Shown one piece after another: positions 26,001 through 35,400 of a DNA stretch of 64,000 bases. Every line of letters begins with the position of its first letter. Positions within the stretch are counted from its first letter, which is position 1. The stretch is from an uncultured Ruminococcus sp. GTDB taxonomy: Bacteria > Bacillota > Clostridia > Oscillospirales > Ruminococcaceae. The stretch is taken from NCBI RefSeq assembly GCF_947301925.1, contig NZ_CAMYUE010000002.1:316131-380130 (forward strand). The letters are read 5' to 3'. The notes under the pieces were generated by a model, which saw nothing but the letters and a program-made list of their open reading frames with translations, searched no databases and was not told the DNA's origin. The position numbers were made by a program, and so were the translations under genes.

Positions 26001-29000
26001 CGTTATCGTAGGTATATCTTGTGATGTTCTCGGAATTGCTCTGAGGATCAACAAGCTTTACCTCGATAAGCTTGCCTGCTCCGTCGTACTTATTCTCGGT
26101 GATGAGGAACTTCTCGGTGTCGGAATCCTGCTCGCCTGCGGGATCGATAGTCTTTGTTACGTTGCCGTTCTTGTCGTACTGTACTTCCGATACGGCATAT
26201 CTGATATTTCCGTCCTCATCTGTTGTGAAGGGGGTATAGGTCTTTGTAAGACCGCCGAGGAAGCCGTACTCATACTTTACGGTATTGCCGAGAGCGTCGG
26301 TCTCTCTTGCAAGTGAGCCGTCTGCATAGTAGCTGCTGGTTTTCTTTACCTTGCCGTTTACCGACTCGGAAACGGTATTTCCTCTGAAGTCCTGGAGAGT
26401 CTCGGATATGACCTGCTTTTCGGCAGTGATATATGCGTAGCTTCTCTCCCTGAGTCCGTGGAGACGTCTTGTGTAGCTCTCGTCAAGAGACGTATAGATA
26501 TGGTAATCAGCGTCGGTGTACTCATACTCGTTCTTTGTGATGATCTGTCTGGGTGAGGAAGCGCCGTCCTTGAAATATGTGGCGGTCTCTCTCTGAAGAG
26601 CGTCGTACTCTGTGATGCTGATAGTGCCGTCGGGGTTGACGGTCTGTATAAGATTGCCGTAAACGTCATACTCGAAGTATGAAACATTGCCTGCGGCGTC
26701 CTTTATCATTGTGGGAAGGTTGCCGCGGTTGTAGGTATAGGTGGAGCCTGCGCTCCTGTCTGCTGCGTAATTGGGAGTAAACTCGGCTGTCTTTCTTCCG
26801 AGGGCGTCATACTCATATGCAGCGATGACAGGCTCTGTACCGGTACCGTAGCTGAGGATGCCGGTTACGTTGTTGAGCTGGTCATACTCGTACTCTGTCC
26901 TTGTGTATACGTCGTTTGCGATATCAACGTATTCCTTTATCTCCGAGGGCTGGAGGGCGTCGTTATAGGTGTAGGAGAGCTTGCCGAGGATATTTCCGCT
27001 GCTGTCCTTTGTGACAGTAGTCTCTGCAAGTCCCAGCGAATTATAGGTATACTCCGTAACATTGCCTTCGGGATCGGTGACAGCTCTGATAAGGCCAGCC
27101 ACAGCAGCTCCCTGATCCTCGCTGTGCTCATAGTAATCGTATGTGGTGACAGCATAGCCGCTGAGATCAAATGTACTGAGATCGAAGCTGTCCGCTGCCA
27201 TATCATACGCATTTGCAACAGGTGTGATGCTCCTGCTCTCCTTTATGACATTGACGCCCTTTGCGTCATACTCATAAATGGTTATGTCCTTTGCCTCGTC
27301 AATCTCAAGGACAGGCATATTCTTGTCGTTGTATCTTGTGAGGGTATAGGTGCCGTCGGGGTTGATGGTCTTGGTGATGTTTCCGTTGGAATCATACTCG
27401 TACTCAGTAACATTGCCCGAAACGTCCGTAGCCTTCTTTATCTCGTCGTACTTGTTCTTGCCCTCGGCGTTCTTGTAATACTCCGAGCGGTCAACGTACT
27501 CGACGCCGTCAACCACTGTGTGGTTTCCTACGATAGCGTAGTCCTCATCGTAATCGTATGTTACCTTCTTGAGGAGCCTGCTTCCGTCGTATTCCTCCAT
27601 ACCTGTCTGGCAGTTTTCCCTGTCGTATACGAATACCTGCTTGAGCCCCTGCTCGTTTACGGTATTGTCTACCCTGCCGTTGTCAACGTATGCAACTGTG
27701 AGGATCACCTCGTTGAAGCAGTTCACTATCCTGTTGAGCTTGCCGTTCTCGTCATAGTAGTATGACTCCCTGGCGCCCTTGACGTTGGAAGCTGACTTCA
27801 GCTGGTTCTTGTCGTTGTACTCGTAAACGACCTCCTTGTGAGCGGAGGGATCCTCCAGCTTTGTGATCCTTCTGTGGTCGCTGCTTCCGTTGTACCAGAT
27901 GTAATACTCTCTGCCGATGGAGTCCGTGACTGTCCTCTTGTTGTTCTCAATATCGGAGATAGTCATTTTGTTGCCGTTGGGATCGAAGATCCCGTCCAGA
28001 CGGCCGTCGGTATTGAAGTGGTATCTGCACTGTGCCGGGTTGGTCAGTGTGTACTCGTACTTTGTGCCGACCTGTACTTCCTCGAGAGTGCTGTGGGCGT
28101 TGATACACCTGAAGCTGTTTGCGCCAAGCTTCTCAAATGTGGTATTTGAGCCGTCGGGAAGAACTACCTGTATGTAGCTGCTGTAGGGAGTAGTCTCTAT
28201 CCTGCTGACGTCGATGTTGAACTCCCAGCCTGTACCGAATGAGCCTTCCTCGGGATTTGTGGAGTTGTAGGAACGTATGAAGTCTGCGCCTACACCCGGA
28301 GCCGTGATGCTGTAATCCTCGAAGGACTTCTTGAAGTTTCCTGTAGCGGCATTTACGCCGTCGGGACCCTCCCATGCCTTGCGGTAAGCAGTGAGCTCGT
28401 CCTCGGATGTCCTGAACCAGGGTCTGAACCAGTAAAGGTCGGGTGAATAGCCGTAAGGGAAGATAACACCGAGGCCGTTGCCGTTCTCGTCAACATAGTC
28501 GAAGTTGAAGCGCCTGCCTGTGGAGGTGTTTCCTGCGTCATCTATGTATGTCTCCGTGTTTGCCCAGAGGACTGTCTGATGACCATTGGGATTGAAGAAC
28601 TCGATGGAGTGTGTTCCCGAGGAGTAGATGGACTTGTCGCCCGAAGCCTCGTTTACGTTCCAGTTCTCGCCGTAGAAGTGGATCTTGCCCGCTGTCCACT
28701 TGCCCTCCATATCGGTATCTGTGATGTAAGTCCAGTTGCCGCATATGGTGAGGTCGTCGGCTGCATTTGTCATAAGGATAGTATCGCAGCAGTTAGCCTG
28801 TCCGAAGTCGAAGTTCTCGCCTACGAACACAGTACCGCCGTTGATATCCAGAGTCTGTCCCGGCTTTGTGTCCCAGCCGTCGGGAGAGGCCGTCCTGAAT
28901 ACCAGATTGCGACCTATCATGAGAGCGCCGCCGTTGACGTCAAGGCGTGCGCCCACGCCGCCTGTCCAGAACTGAGGCATATCCGTATTGAAGGACATAT

Positions 29001-30318
29001 GCTCGTTCACGCAGAGGGTATGGCCGTTCATATCAAGGTCTGTGTCGTGAAGATTGAAGCTGTAGGGGAAGTATGCGCCTGCATCGACTCTCAGGTATTT
29101 TCTGAAAGCGCCGTCGCAGCCTGTATCTCCCGTATAGGCAGCCTCGAACCACGCAAGGTCGTCGGTGCCGATAACGCCGTCTGCGTTCTTGTCCATGTAC
29201 TCGAAGTAATTATCCGAGCGCTTCGGAAGATTCGCATAGTATTCAAGGCTGTTCTGATCGTCGGAATCAACCGTTCCGTCATGGTTCAGGTCCAGATCGT
29301 ACCACTGGAGGAGCTCTGCACCGCTTTCGCCGAAGATGAAATTCCAGTATGCCACACAGTCATCGTAGTTCACATCGCCGTCGCCGTTGAAGTCCCTTGC
29401 ATTGGGAAGGCTGGTGATGACATTGTCAACGTACTTGTCGAAATCAGCCGCATCGTTTGTATTTATCATGCCGTCGCAGTTGAGATCGTATGAGGCCGCA
29501 TTTGCAGGCACCTCTATGCTCTCGTCACCGAGCTCGATATAGTAGCTCTGCCAGTAGTCCAGCTCCTCCTGGGATACATCTCCGTCGCCGTCGCTGTCAA
29601 GGAAGGGATTGGAGTCTGTTGCGCCCTTTATTGCGCCGAGACAGCTCTCAACATACTCCGCGTCGTACTCGTTGAGCCAGTCGTCGCTCCACTGATTTCC
29701 GCAGTCGGGGTTATTGGTGGTATCGCCGGGAACAAGGGTCAGCGTATCATGGGAGCCCCCCGAACCCAGCGTAAATGTACCGAGGCCGAAATCCTTCAGA
29801 TAGAAGGGCAGATAGCCGTCGCACTCGAACTTTACATGATATACGTCGGAATAGCCCTCCTCTATGGTGATCTCGTAGCTGTCGCCGTTATGAACGGTCT
29901 TATGTTTGAGCTCCTCCCAGCTGCCGTTGAATATACGGATAAAAATGGGCGGATCGTCTGCTCTGCCTGCTCCTGCCACCTCGCCGAGAGCAACGCTGCC
30001 CCTGATGGTAAGGGCGTGTGCGATATCATCGTAAGGATCTGCGGAGGCAGACTTTGCCTGTGCCTTCCTTGCGGACTTCACGGAATTCTTCGGACCTGCG
30101 GTCTCAAAATAATCCACTCCGCCCAGCTCCGAGGCCATCTGCTCAAACTCATCGGCAAGCTCCTTCTCGTTTTTCCACGCCTTTACCGCGTCGGCAGCAT
30201 AGGCAACGGAATCGGGGTGAAGAGGTCCGATGGAACGGCCGTCGCCGAACACCAGAGCCTGACCCACGAACACCGATGACAGTGCCGCGGCGATCACACG
30301 ATTGATGTTTTTACTCAT
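23092..30318 (-). CDS. Giant secreted Rhs/YD-repeat polymorphic toxin with calcium loops, Hint domain and nuclease-like tip
   Basis: The 2408-aa protein has a signal-like N-terminus (about 1-25), then a carboxypeptidase-regulatory-like beta domain (about 100-200). Five EF-hand/dockerin-type loops follow (241-252 DSDGDGDVSQEE; 278-289; 309-320 DFNGDGDVNYDD; 343-354; 376-387). After a beta-rich stretch comes a DUF6531-like entry domain (GVNAATGNFKKSFEDYSI), then dozens of YD repeats (YEYDSNGN, YTYDDEM) to the Rhs core (YYDAESDTVYLRARYYSPD, RFLTRDSYSG, NPVLNFDPSG). A Hint autopeptidase (about 2149-2287) begins GGCFVAGTTV and ends ILVHN. The 121-residue tip (2288-2408) has SMKHILERHHP, SSQSFFSKK and a closing VNYVLGLKKGRVGQLYP, resembling EndoU/BECR-fold toxins. 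Such proteins deliver a toxin to neighbouring cells. Single promoter, folded leader, immunity candidate behind it. Confidence 0.9.
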   Translation of the reverse strand: MSKNINRVIAAALSSVFVGQALVFGDGRSIGPLHPDSVAYAADAVKAWKNEKELADEFEQMASELGGVDYFETAGPKNSVKSARKAQAKSASADPYDDIAHALTIRGSVALGEVAGAGRADDPPIFIRIFNGSWEELKHKTVHNGDSYEITIEEGYSDVYHVKFECDGYLPFYLKDFGLGTFTLGSGGSHDTLTLVPGDTTNNPDCGNQWSDDWLNEYDAEYVESCLGAIKGATDSNPFLDSDGDGDVSQEELDYWQSYYIELGDESIEVPANAASYDLNCDGMINTNDAADFDKYVDNVITSLPNARDFNGDGDVNYDDCVAYWNFIFGESGAELLQWYDLDLNHDGTVDSDDQNSLEYYANLPKRSDNYFEYMDKNADGVIGTDDLAWFEAAYTGDTGCDGAFRKYLRVDAGAYFPYSFNLHDTDLDMNGHTLCVNEHMSFNTDMPQFWTGGVGARLDVNGGALMIGRNLVFRTASPDGWDTKPGQTLDINGGTVFVGENFDFGQANCCDTILMTNAADDLTICGNWTYITDTDMEGKWTAGKIHFYGENWNVNEASGDKSIYSSGTHSIEFFNPNGHQTVLWANTETYIDDAGNTSTGRRFNFDYVDENGNGLGVIFPYGYSPDLYWFRPWFRTSEDELTAYRKAWEGPDGVNAATGNFKKSFEDYSITAPGVGADFIRSYNSTNPEEGSFGTGWEFNIDVSRIETTPYSSYIQVVLPDGSNTTFEKLGANSFRCINAHSTLEEVQVGTKYEYTLTNPAQCRYHFNTDGRLDGIFDPNGNKMTISDIENNKRTVTDSIGREYYIWYNGSSDHRRITKLEDPSAHKEVVYEYNDKNQLKSASNVKGARESYYYDENGKLNRIVNCFNEVILTVAYVDNGRVDNTVNEQGLKQVFVYDRENCQTGMEEYDGSRLLKKVTYDYDEDYAIVGNHTVVDGVEYVDRSEYYKNAEGKNKYDEIKKATDVSGNVTEYEYDSNGNITKTINPDGTYTLTRYNDKNMPVLEIDEAKDITIYEYDAKGVNVIKESRSITPVANAYDMAADSFDLSTFDLSGYAVTTYDYYEHSEDQGAAVAGLIRAVTDPEGNVTEYTYNSLGLAETTVTKDSSGNILGKLSYTYNDALQPSEIKEYVDIANDVYTRTEYEYDQLNNVTGILSYGTGTEPVIAAYEYDALGRKTAEFTPNYAADRSAGSTYTYNRGNLPTMIKDAAGNVSYFEYDVYGNLIQTVNPDGTISITEYDALQRETATYFKDGASSPRQIITKNEYEYTDADYHIYTSLDESYTRRLHGLRERSYAYITAEKQVISETLQDFRGNTVSESVNGKVKKTSSYYADGSLARETDALGNTVKYEYGFLGGLTKTYTPFTTDEDGNIRYAVSEVQYDKNGNVTKTIDPAGEQDSDTEKFLITENKYDGAGKLIEVKLVDPQSNSENITRYTYDNAGNVKKRYTGLSSENDTDYLLTEYEYDEYLRAVRTTDSTGYNSGTTEYDLNGNVIRSTDPNGNITVNTYDALDRLVRSETTNGSDPDDSVVTQYRFDKLGRNILSQVGDAVTVYEYDKMGRVVSETDGNGNFKGYFYTGISDYVARAVTGQRHLLIYSDAEYTYDDEMRVSSVSESGSEIVSFEYDANGNRSKESLANGITTEYAYNCINAVVDIRSFNGENEIASSTYKYYLDGSDSCKTVSENGIIEKTSYVYNGFGQLTEEKVENGALVDKYDYTYDDFGNRVRMAATGTVNSDTVYNYNDAAGNYTALLQSEKKTGVNEETDEEVTDITAYTYDNNGNQLSKISNEKTENFTYDVLDQLTGYTDGENTASYTYNADGLRSTKTVNGQTIAHVWDGNQQIIADVSEDGPYFADCYFFGAGITAKYSFGSGTKTDYSYYRRNAHGDVVSITDSSANNIRTYRYDAFGVEKNLDESDTNVFRYCGEYYDAESDTVYLRARYYSPDNGRFLTRDSYSGSAGDPLSLNLYTYCHNNPVLNFDPSGHFSIKGALKSAGKKICKTASKAGKAIKQWGKDRVDDWKTGMGVLKDSGPAGQVFASYCQGVVDTLGSQISAIRHPVQTAKSIIGGVKSFVNDPVGSVKSMVKEKINSAISLAKDIHNGDWQSIANKTAYALGGASVGIAEGAIGKVAMAKAPAALGKVKCAITGGCFVAGTTVATIFGGKAIETIRPGDMVLASDPETGETAYKEVLDTYTYVKDTLVYVDVNGETIETTKEHPFWVEGQGWTKAEFLEAGDMLRDSCGNAKAIHSVEIVPLPVDQYTIVYNLKVADFHTYYVSDSYILVHNTCPVDKLPRVAKPEKLKNALSNYKTKKWNIGGNAYTMNKKSMKHILERHHPKFWNGSVKSSQSFFSKKLKISDIDDIANRLMLSNADEVSRIGLKMGRIKGNVNGVNYVLGLKKGRVGQLYPE
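23095..23457 (-). other. Toxin tip domain of the Rhs protein
   Basis: These codons specify residues 2288-2408 after the Hint end. His residues in ILERHHP, the SSQSFF stretch and the C-terminal aromatic-Pro end suggest a BECR/EndoU-like RNase. The call is by motif impression only. The DNA is more A/T-rich than the repeat region. Confidence 0.5.
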
Positions 30319-30505
30319 TGGATCAAACCTTTCTGAATAATTCTCTGTGACTGTGCTGCGGAGCAGACCGCTCCTTCTGTGACAAAGGGCTGACAGGCAG
30401 CGTCCCCTGAACGCACACTCTGTTATATGCCCCGATCATGAGCCGCCCGACTCAGCGGCTTAACCGTTTCGCAGGGAGCCGGTACACTATGTCCGAGCAG
30501 TCACA
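30319..30505 (-). promoter_or_regulatory. Folded 5' leader of the Rhs toxin gene
   Basis: The leader is about 187 nt. Its first bases GTGACTG (30498-30504, right after the predicted +1) pair with CAGTCAC of the 3' part (30347-30353 on the plus strand read gtgactg), closing almost the whole leader. Inside are further helices on the minus strand: ACCG/CGGT, GCCGC/GCGGC, GCGT/ACGC and GGAGC/GCTCC. No known riboswitch consensus was recognised. Confidence 0.5.
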
Positions 30506-30511
30506 AAGAAG

Positions 30512-30540
30512 ATTCTATCATATCTGCCGCTCATTATCAA
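30512..30540 (-). promoter_or_regulatory. SigA promoter of the Rhs toxin-immunity operon
   Basis: Minus strand TTGATA, 17 bp, TAGAAT with TGA extended -10. Confidence 0.82.
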
Positions 30541-30670
30541 ATGTTTATTTTTTATCCGTATATATTGAAAAAATATATATTTCACTTCCGCCTGTTTTTC
30601 GCAAAAAATGAAAAACGGTCATAATAACAGAGTGGAATCTTTTTGTAAAATCTGCCCACACGGGAAAACA

Positions 30671-30700
30671 AAAAGTGCCTGCCGTTTCCACAGCAGGCAC
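30671..30700 (-). terminator. Terminator of the MutS-like gene
   Basis: GTGCCTGC/GCAGGCAC stem followed on the minus strand by TTTTTGTTTT. Confidence 0.9.
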
Positions 30701-30711
30701 AAAATGTTATA

Positions 30712-32346
30712 TTATTGAAGCTCTGACATGGCGTCCGAGACTATCTTCTCGGGAAATCCCATGACGCTCAGCAGCCTTATGGCGTTGCTTGTACGGCTCA
30801 TGCCGTCATGTATGGTATAGTCGAAGGATATCTCCCCGTCCTCAAGGGTCTCGCAGAAATGATGATTGTCGAACTCGCCGTCAAAGGCTCTTGCGATCTC
30901 CATATCGTGGGTGGCTATCATCAGCATACAGTTCCTTTCGGCGAAATACCGCAGCACAGCCTTGGAAGCTGCCACACGCTCGGTATTGTTGGTGCCCTTG
31001 AGTATCTCGTCAATGGCAAGGAACAGCAGCCTGCCCTCGTCCGAGAGCTCCACCATGCGCTTCAGATATTATATCTCCCTTATGTAGTAGCTCTCGCCAG
31101 ACAGCAGATCGTCGCGGATAGCCATTGAGGTGATGACGCCGCAGCGCGGAACAGAGGCATACTCCGCCGTGCAGGTGCATATGGTCTGGGCAAGTATGAG
31201 GTTTATGGCCACCGCCTTTATGAAGGTGGACTTTCCCGAGGCGTTGGAACCCGTGATGATAACGCTGCGGCTCTGCATTAAGTCATTTGCAACGGGATCG
31301 GCAAGCATGGGGTGAAATACTCCTCTGAACTCCAGTACCCTGTCCTCTCTTATCTCAGGCACGCAGAACTGTGAAAGGCTCCTTCTGAACGAGGCAACGG
31401 CAATGGAGCAGTCTATGCCGCCCACATAGCGGAACACCTCAAGGTACTCCTTTGTCTTGTCAGCAAGCTCCGACACGCCTTTGTTATAAAGTATATACTT
31501 GATAAAGAGAGGCTCCGTAACATATGAAAGCAGAGACGAAAGCAGGTCATCGGAGCTTGTCATTGACCTCTCCATGTTCAGAAAGCTGATTATCCTTGCC
31601 GCCTTTTTCAGCTTTTTAAGCGGAGCGGCAATGCTCCCCGACATTTCCGGCAGCTTTTCACTTAGGGTGAAGGCTCCGTTTATGGTCACGCCGGTGCAGA
31701 AAAGGGTCTCCAGCTTGCCTGAATAGCTTATCTTCGTAAAGATACATATTACCAGATTTACAAGATATATCAGGATACAGAGCATCGCAAAGGCGGGACT
31801 TCTCAGTACGGCCGCAAGAGCTCCCGACAATATCAGCGCCGCAAGCAGAACAGGATAGATATGCCGCCGCGGCAGATATCTGTCCTTAATATCCTCCTCC
31901 GAGTTTATTGAGTAGTATGAGCTTATGGGCTTGCCGATACTGTAGAGTACACGCCTTACTTCATTGCGCTTCGCCTCATTGCCGTCAAAAAAGCTGATGG
32001 TCTCCTCACTTAGGGCAACATGGCTGCCAAGGGTATGGAGCGCGGAATAGAGGTACTGCTCCCCCGCAAAGCAGTCGGTGTGATCTGCGCGGAAGAATAC
32101 CGATTTCATGTCAAGGTCTTCCCATGTGATGTCGTCCACAAGTTCGCTGTCGCTGTAGTTCTCTTTTTCCTTCTCGTAGAAAAGGGCTATGCTGTCGAGC
32201 CTGTCGAGAACGTCGTTTTTCACTCTTTCCGCGTCTCCGAATGAATGACGGATATAGAAGTCCACCGCCTGTCTGCTGCGGACAGTGCGTATGATAATGA
32301 ACATTACGATACATACTGCGATCCCTGCTATTATGAATGGTGCCAT
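30712..32346 (-). pseudogene. MutS-like membrane ATPase gene interrupted by one in-frame stop
   Basis: Reading through a single TAA at 31069-31071 gives a protein of about 543 residues. An N-terminal membrane anchor (MAPFIIAGIAVCIVMFIII) and a second hydrophobic stretch lead to the MutS ATPase: Walker A IITGSNASGKSTF, then DLLSGESYYIREI, the stop, and in the same frame YLKRMVEL, Walker B LLFLAIDEILKGTNNTER and IATHDMEIARAF. The stop falls inside the conserved helix after the SYYIREI strand, so a product ending there would lack Walker B. No second lesion is seen. The first ATG, behind GGGAGG, is 32346. Related MutS-like proteins lack mismatch-recognition domains; function unknown. A real nonsense mutation, read-through and sequence error remain possible. 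Confidence 0.85.
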
Positions 32347-32374
32347 GTTTTTCCTCCCATATTGTAATATCAAT

Positions 32375-32403
32375 ATTATATCATATCACGGCAGTATTAT
32401 CAA
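32375..32403 (-). promoter_or_regulatory. SigA promoter of the MutS-like gene
   Basis: Minus strand TTGATA, 17 bp, TATAAT with TGA extended -10. Confidence 0.85.
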
Positions 32404-32417
32404 GCGGCCGCAGAGAC

Positions 32418-32458
32418 AAAAAAGCTCCGTATACGGAGGGGTATACCGTACACGGAGC
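32418..32458 (-). terminator. Terminator of the GH97-dockerin gene
   Basis: GCTCCGT/ACGGAGC with an inner TACGG/CCGTA extension and a T6 run on the minus strand. Confidence 0.9.
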
Positions 32459-32470
32459 AGCACTTTTATA

Positions 32471-35400
32471 TTATGCAATAAGCATTCTGCGTATGCGGAT
32501 AAGATCGTATATGTCCACGATCCCGTCCTTGTTAAGGTCAGCGGCAGCAGCCTGCTGCTTGCTGAAAAACTCTGACTTCAGCAGATACTTCTGCATCAGT
32601 ACAAGATCAGCGACGTTGAATTTTCCGTCCAGATTTATGTCGCCTTCTGTCTCCTCGAAGGGGATAGCAACTGCTATGCGGTCTATGGAGGGGCCGTAGC
32701 TGCTGTTATTGTAGAGCTTTACCGTATTCTTTCCCTCTTTCAGGGTAACTGTGGTATCCACAGCCGCAATGCCCGACCAGTCGTTCCTGTTGGCGTAAAG
32801 CCCGTCGAGAGTAACGGCTTTTGAACCGTTCACGTCCACGCTCAGGCTTCTTCTCTCGCCCGAAACGTAGTATATCCTCAGCTTATACTCTCCTGCCCTG
32901 TCCACAGTGACGTTGTCGAAGGTGACATAGTTGTCGGCTCCTCCGCCTACATAGCCTACATAGGCGCTGCCGGAGCTGTACTTGCCGTCCTTGCCGGAGG
33001 TCACGGAAGCCTTTCCCGAAAGCTTTGCGTTCTCTGCCTCATAGAACCTGAAATTGCTGTAGGGAGTTGTCAGCTTCATGCCATTCTTTGTGATCTTCAT
33101 GGCAAAGCCGCCGTTTGCAAGGAGCTTTCTGTCTATAACGCTGTCCCTGGTAAGATCCTCGAGGACAGTCACTTCAATTCTGCTTCCGTCGGCGTTATCG
33201 CCGAATATATATGCGGTATAGGTATCGTCGTCGCTTATGAGCTGCGAGAGCTTTACGCTCACCGTTCTTGCCGAGAGGGTGGAAGCTCCGACATACCAGT
33301 CGTTACCGTTTCTGCGTGCTGTAACATTGAACTGCATGGGATAGCCGTCAAGTACCTTCATATCGTCCCATGCCACGGGTACATCATTGAGGAAGGGCAA
33401 TGCCTCGTTGCCCTGATAGGTGTACACCGAGTGTGCAAAGTGCTGTATGCCCGATTCTATGGTGACGGTATCGGCAAGGGCAAAGCCTGCGGTGGCCTTA
33501 ACTCCGTATATGGGTATGCCCGTGGGAGTAAAATCAGCCGAGCCTGTCACGTTTCTTGTAAAGGTATAGGATACTCTGTTCGCCAGCGACGGACTTGTGC
33601 CCCACTTGTAGTATTCCGTACCGTTCACTGCCTCATATGAAACGATATTGGGGTAAGTCCTGCTCTCTCCGCGTGGAATGGTACAGCCGTGGAAAAGCAC
33701 CATAAGGTGATTTTCGGCAGCTATCTTCGCACAGAGGTTCATCTGCTTCATGGTCTGCTGGGTGTCGCTCTCGTAGTAGTCCACCTTGACGCCGCTTACG
33801 CCCAGCTCTCTTATGCGCCTGAACTCGCGGACGATGGTCTCCTCGTCCAGCAGCGAATAATAGGGATATGCAGGATGTCCCGCACTGTCCTTATAGCCCG
33901 AATGGCCTGTATTGTTAACGCCGTACCAGAGGTAGATGCCTATATCCCTTGCGGCAGCGTATTCGCAGAGCTCCTTCACCTTTGCGGCGCTGTCGTCCCA
34001 CAGTGCCCAGCCGAAGTCGAGACATACGAAGTCCCAGCCGTTTTCGGCAGCAAAGTCGATATAATCCTTCTGTGTGTGGTACTCAACGGGAGAATCTCCG
34101 CCGCTGCTCCACCATGACCATGCGGTCTTGCCGGGCTTTATCCAGCTTGTGTCCTCAATTACCGAGGGCGGATTAAGATTGAGTATCAGGTCGCTGGAGG
34201 CCATCTGATCCAGTGAATCGCCTATAACCACAGCTCTCCAGGGTGTGTGGAAGGCGCTTCCCATAGATATGGAGCTTACCTTCACGCCGCCCTTGTAGCG
34301 CAGGCGGTGATAGTTGCCCACAAATTGCAGGGCGCCTGCACAGTAGGGTGTGTCCTCGTTGAACACGCTTGCCTCCGTGACAGTGACCCAGAACCTGTCG
34401 TTGATAACGCCTGTATAAGGGCAGGAATATGTGGAGCTCGTCTCGTTGGAGCGGTCTTTTGGCAGCTCCACCATGTCCCATTCGTATGTGTTGTTGGGCC
34501 AGTTGCCCCAGAATCTGCTCTTATCGGGGAACATCACCTGGCTGGTCTCTTCCTTTATGGTGGCACCGTGATCGAGGGCGTATCTGAAGCCCATGCCGTC
34601 ATCGTATATCCTGAAGTAAACCGTAAGAGTGGAATTGCCTTTCTTCAGCGGGAACGAAAGCTCGTTGCAGTGATCGCGTATGATCCTGTGCTTGCCGTAT
34701 GGCATAGAGTAGGTCTCGTCATGCTCCGTGGTCACAGCTGCGGGAGCCGTCTGCGAAAAGCCCGACGAAAGATCCTCGGCAGTAGTGACAAGTCCCAGCT
34801 TTGAAGGCTCGATGACAGTGCTCCATGAGCCCTGACTCTGCTTCTGCACCGAATAGTAATAGCTTCCCCTTGCGTCCGTCCAGAACTTTGCTGTCAGCGA
34901 ACCGTCGGGAGAAGAGGTCTCCAGCTCGGGAACGCTGCTGAGAGGAGTTCCGTCGGGAGCAGTGTTGTTCTCCTGCACAGGGGCAGGGTCGCCCTCCCTG
35001 ACAGTGTCCTCCTCGAAGGTGTAGAGATAAAGCGGATCATCGGGAAGCGCCGCAGCCTGCGCCGCTGTAAGCGCATAGCCGTAAAACGCCACATCATCCA
35101 CACGGGCGTTTATATCATGATCCGAATACACGGAATGTCCTATGGAATTGTATGTGTAGGAGGGCAGCACGCCCTCGCCGAAAAGGCTGCTCATGGTGTC
35201 GGCAAGGTTCTCGTTTTCCCCTGTTGACAGTAGCTTGCCGTCCATGTAGAAATCTGCGCTGTCAGCGGAATATACCGCCGTCAGCTCATGCCATTTGCCG
35301 CTGTCACGGGCAGTATTCAGGTCGAATATGGCCCTGTGCCTGCCGTCGTTCTCCGTAGTGGCGCCGTTTCCTGCAAATATGCTGGCGCGGTAGGACTTCC

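Noticed and set aside
28579..29493. Plus-strand open frame of about 300 codons opposite the Rhs calcium-loop region
   Set aside because: It is complementary to the EF-hand coding sequence; no signals and no sensible protein.
30319..30505. Known riboswitch (cobalamin, c-di-GMP, TPP) in the Rhs leader
   Set aside because: I compared it with the conserved cores I remember and none matched, so only an unnamed structured leader is reported.
30712..31056. Separate small gene for the C-terminal part of the MutS-like protein
   Set aside because: It is in the same frame as the upstream part, separated by one stop codon, and has no ribosome-binding site; it is the broken half of one gene.
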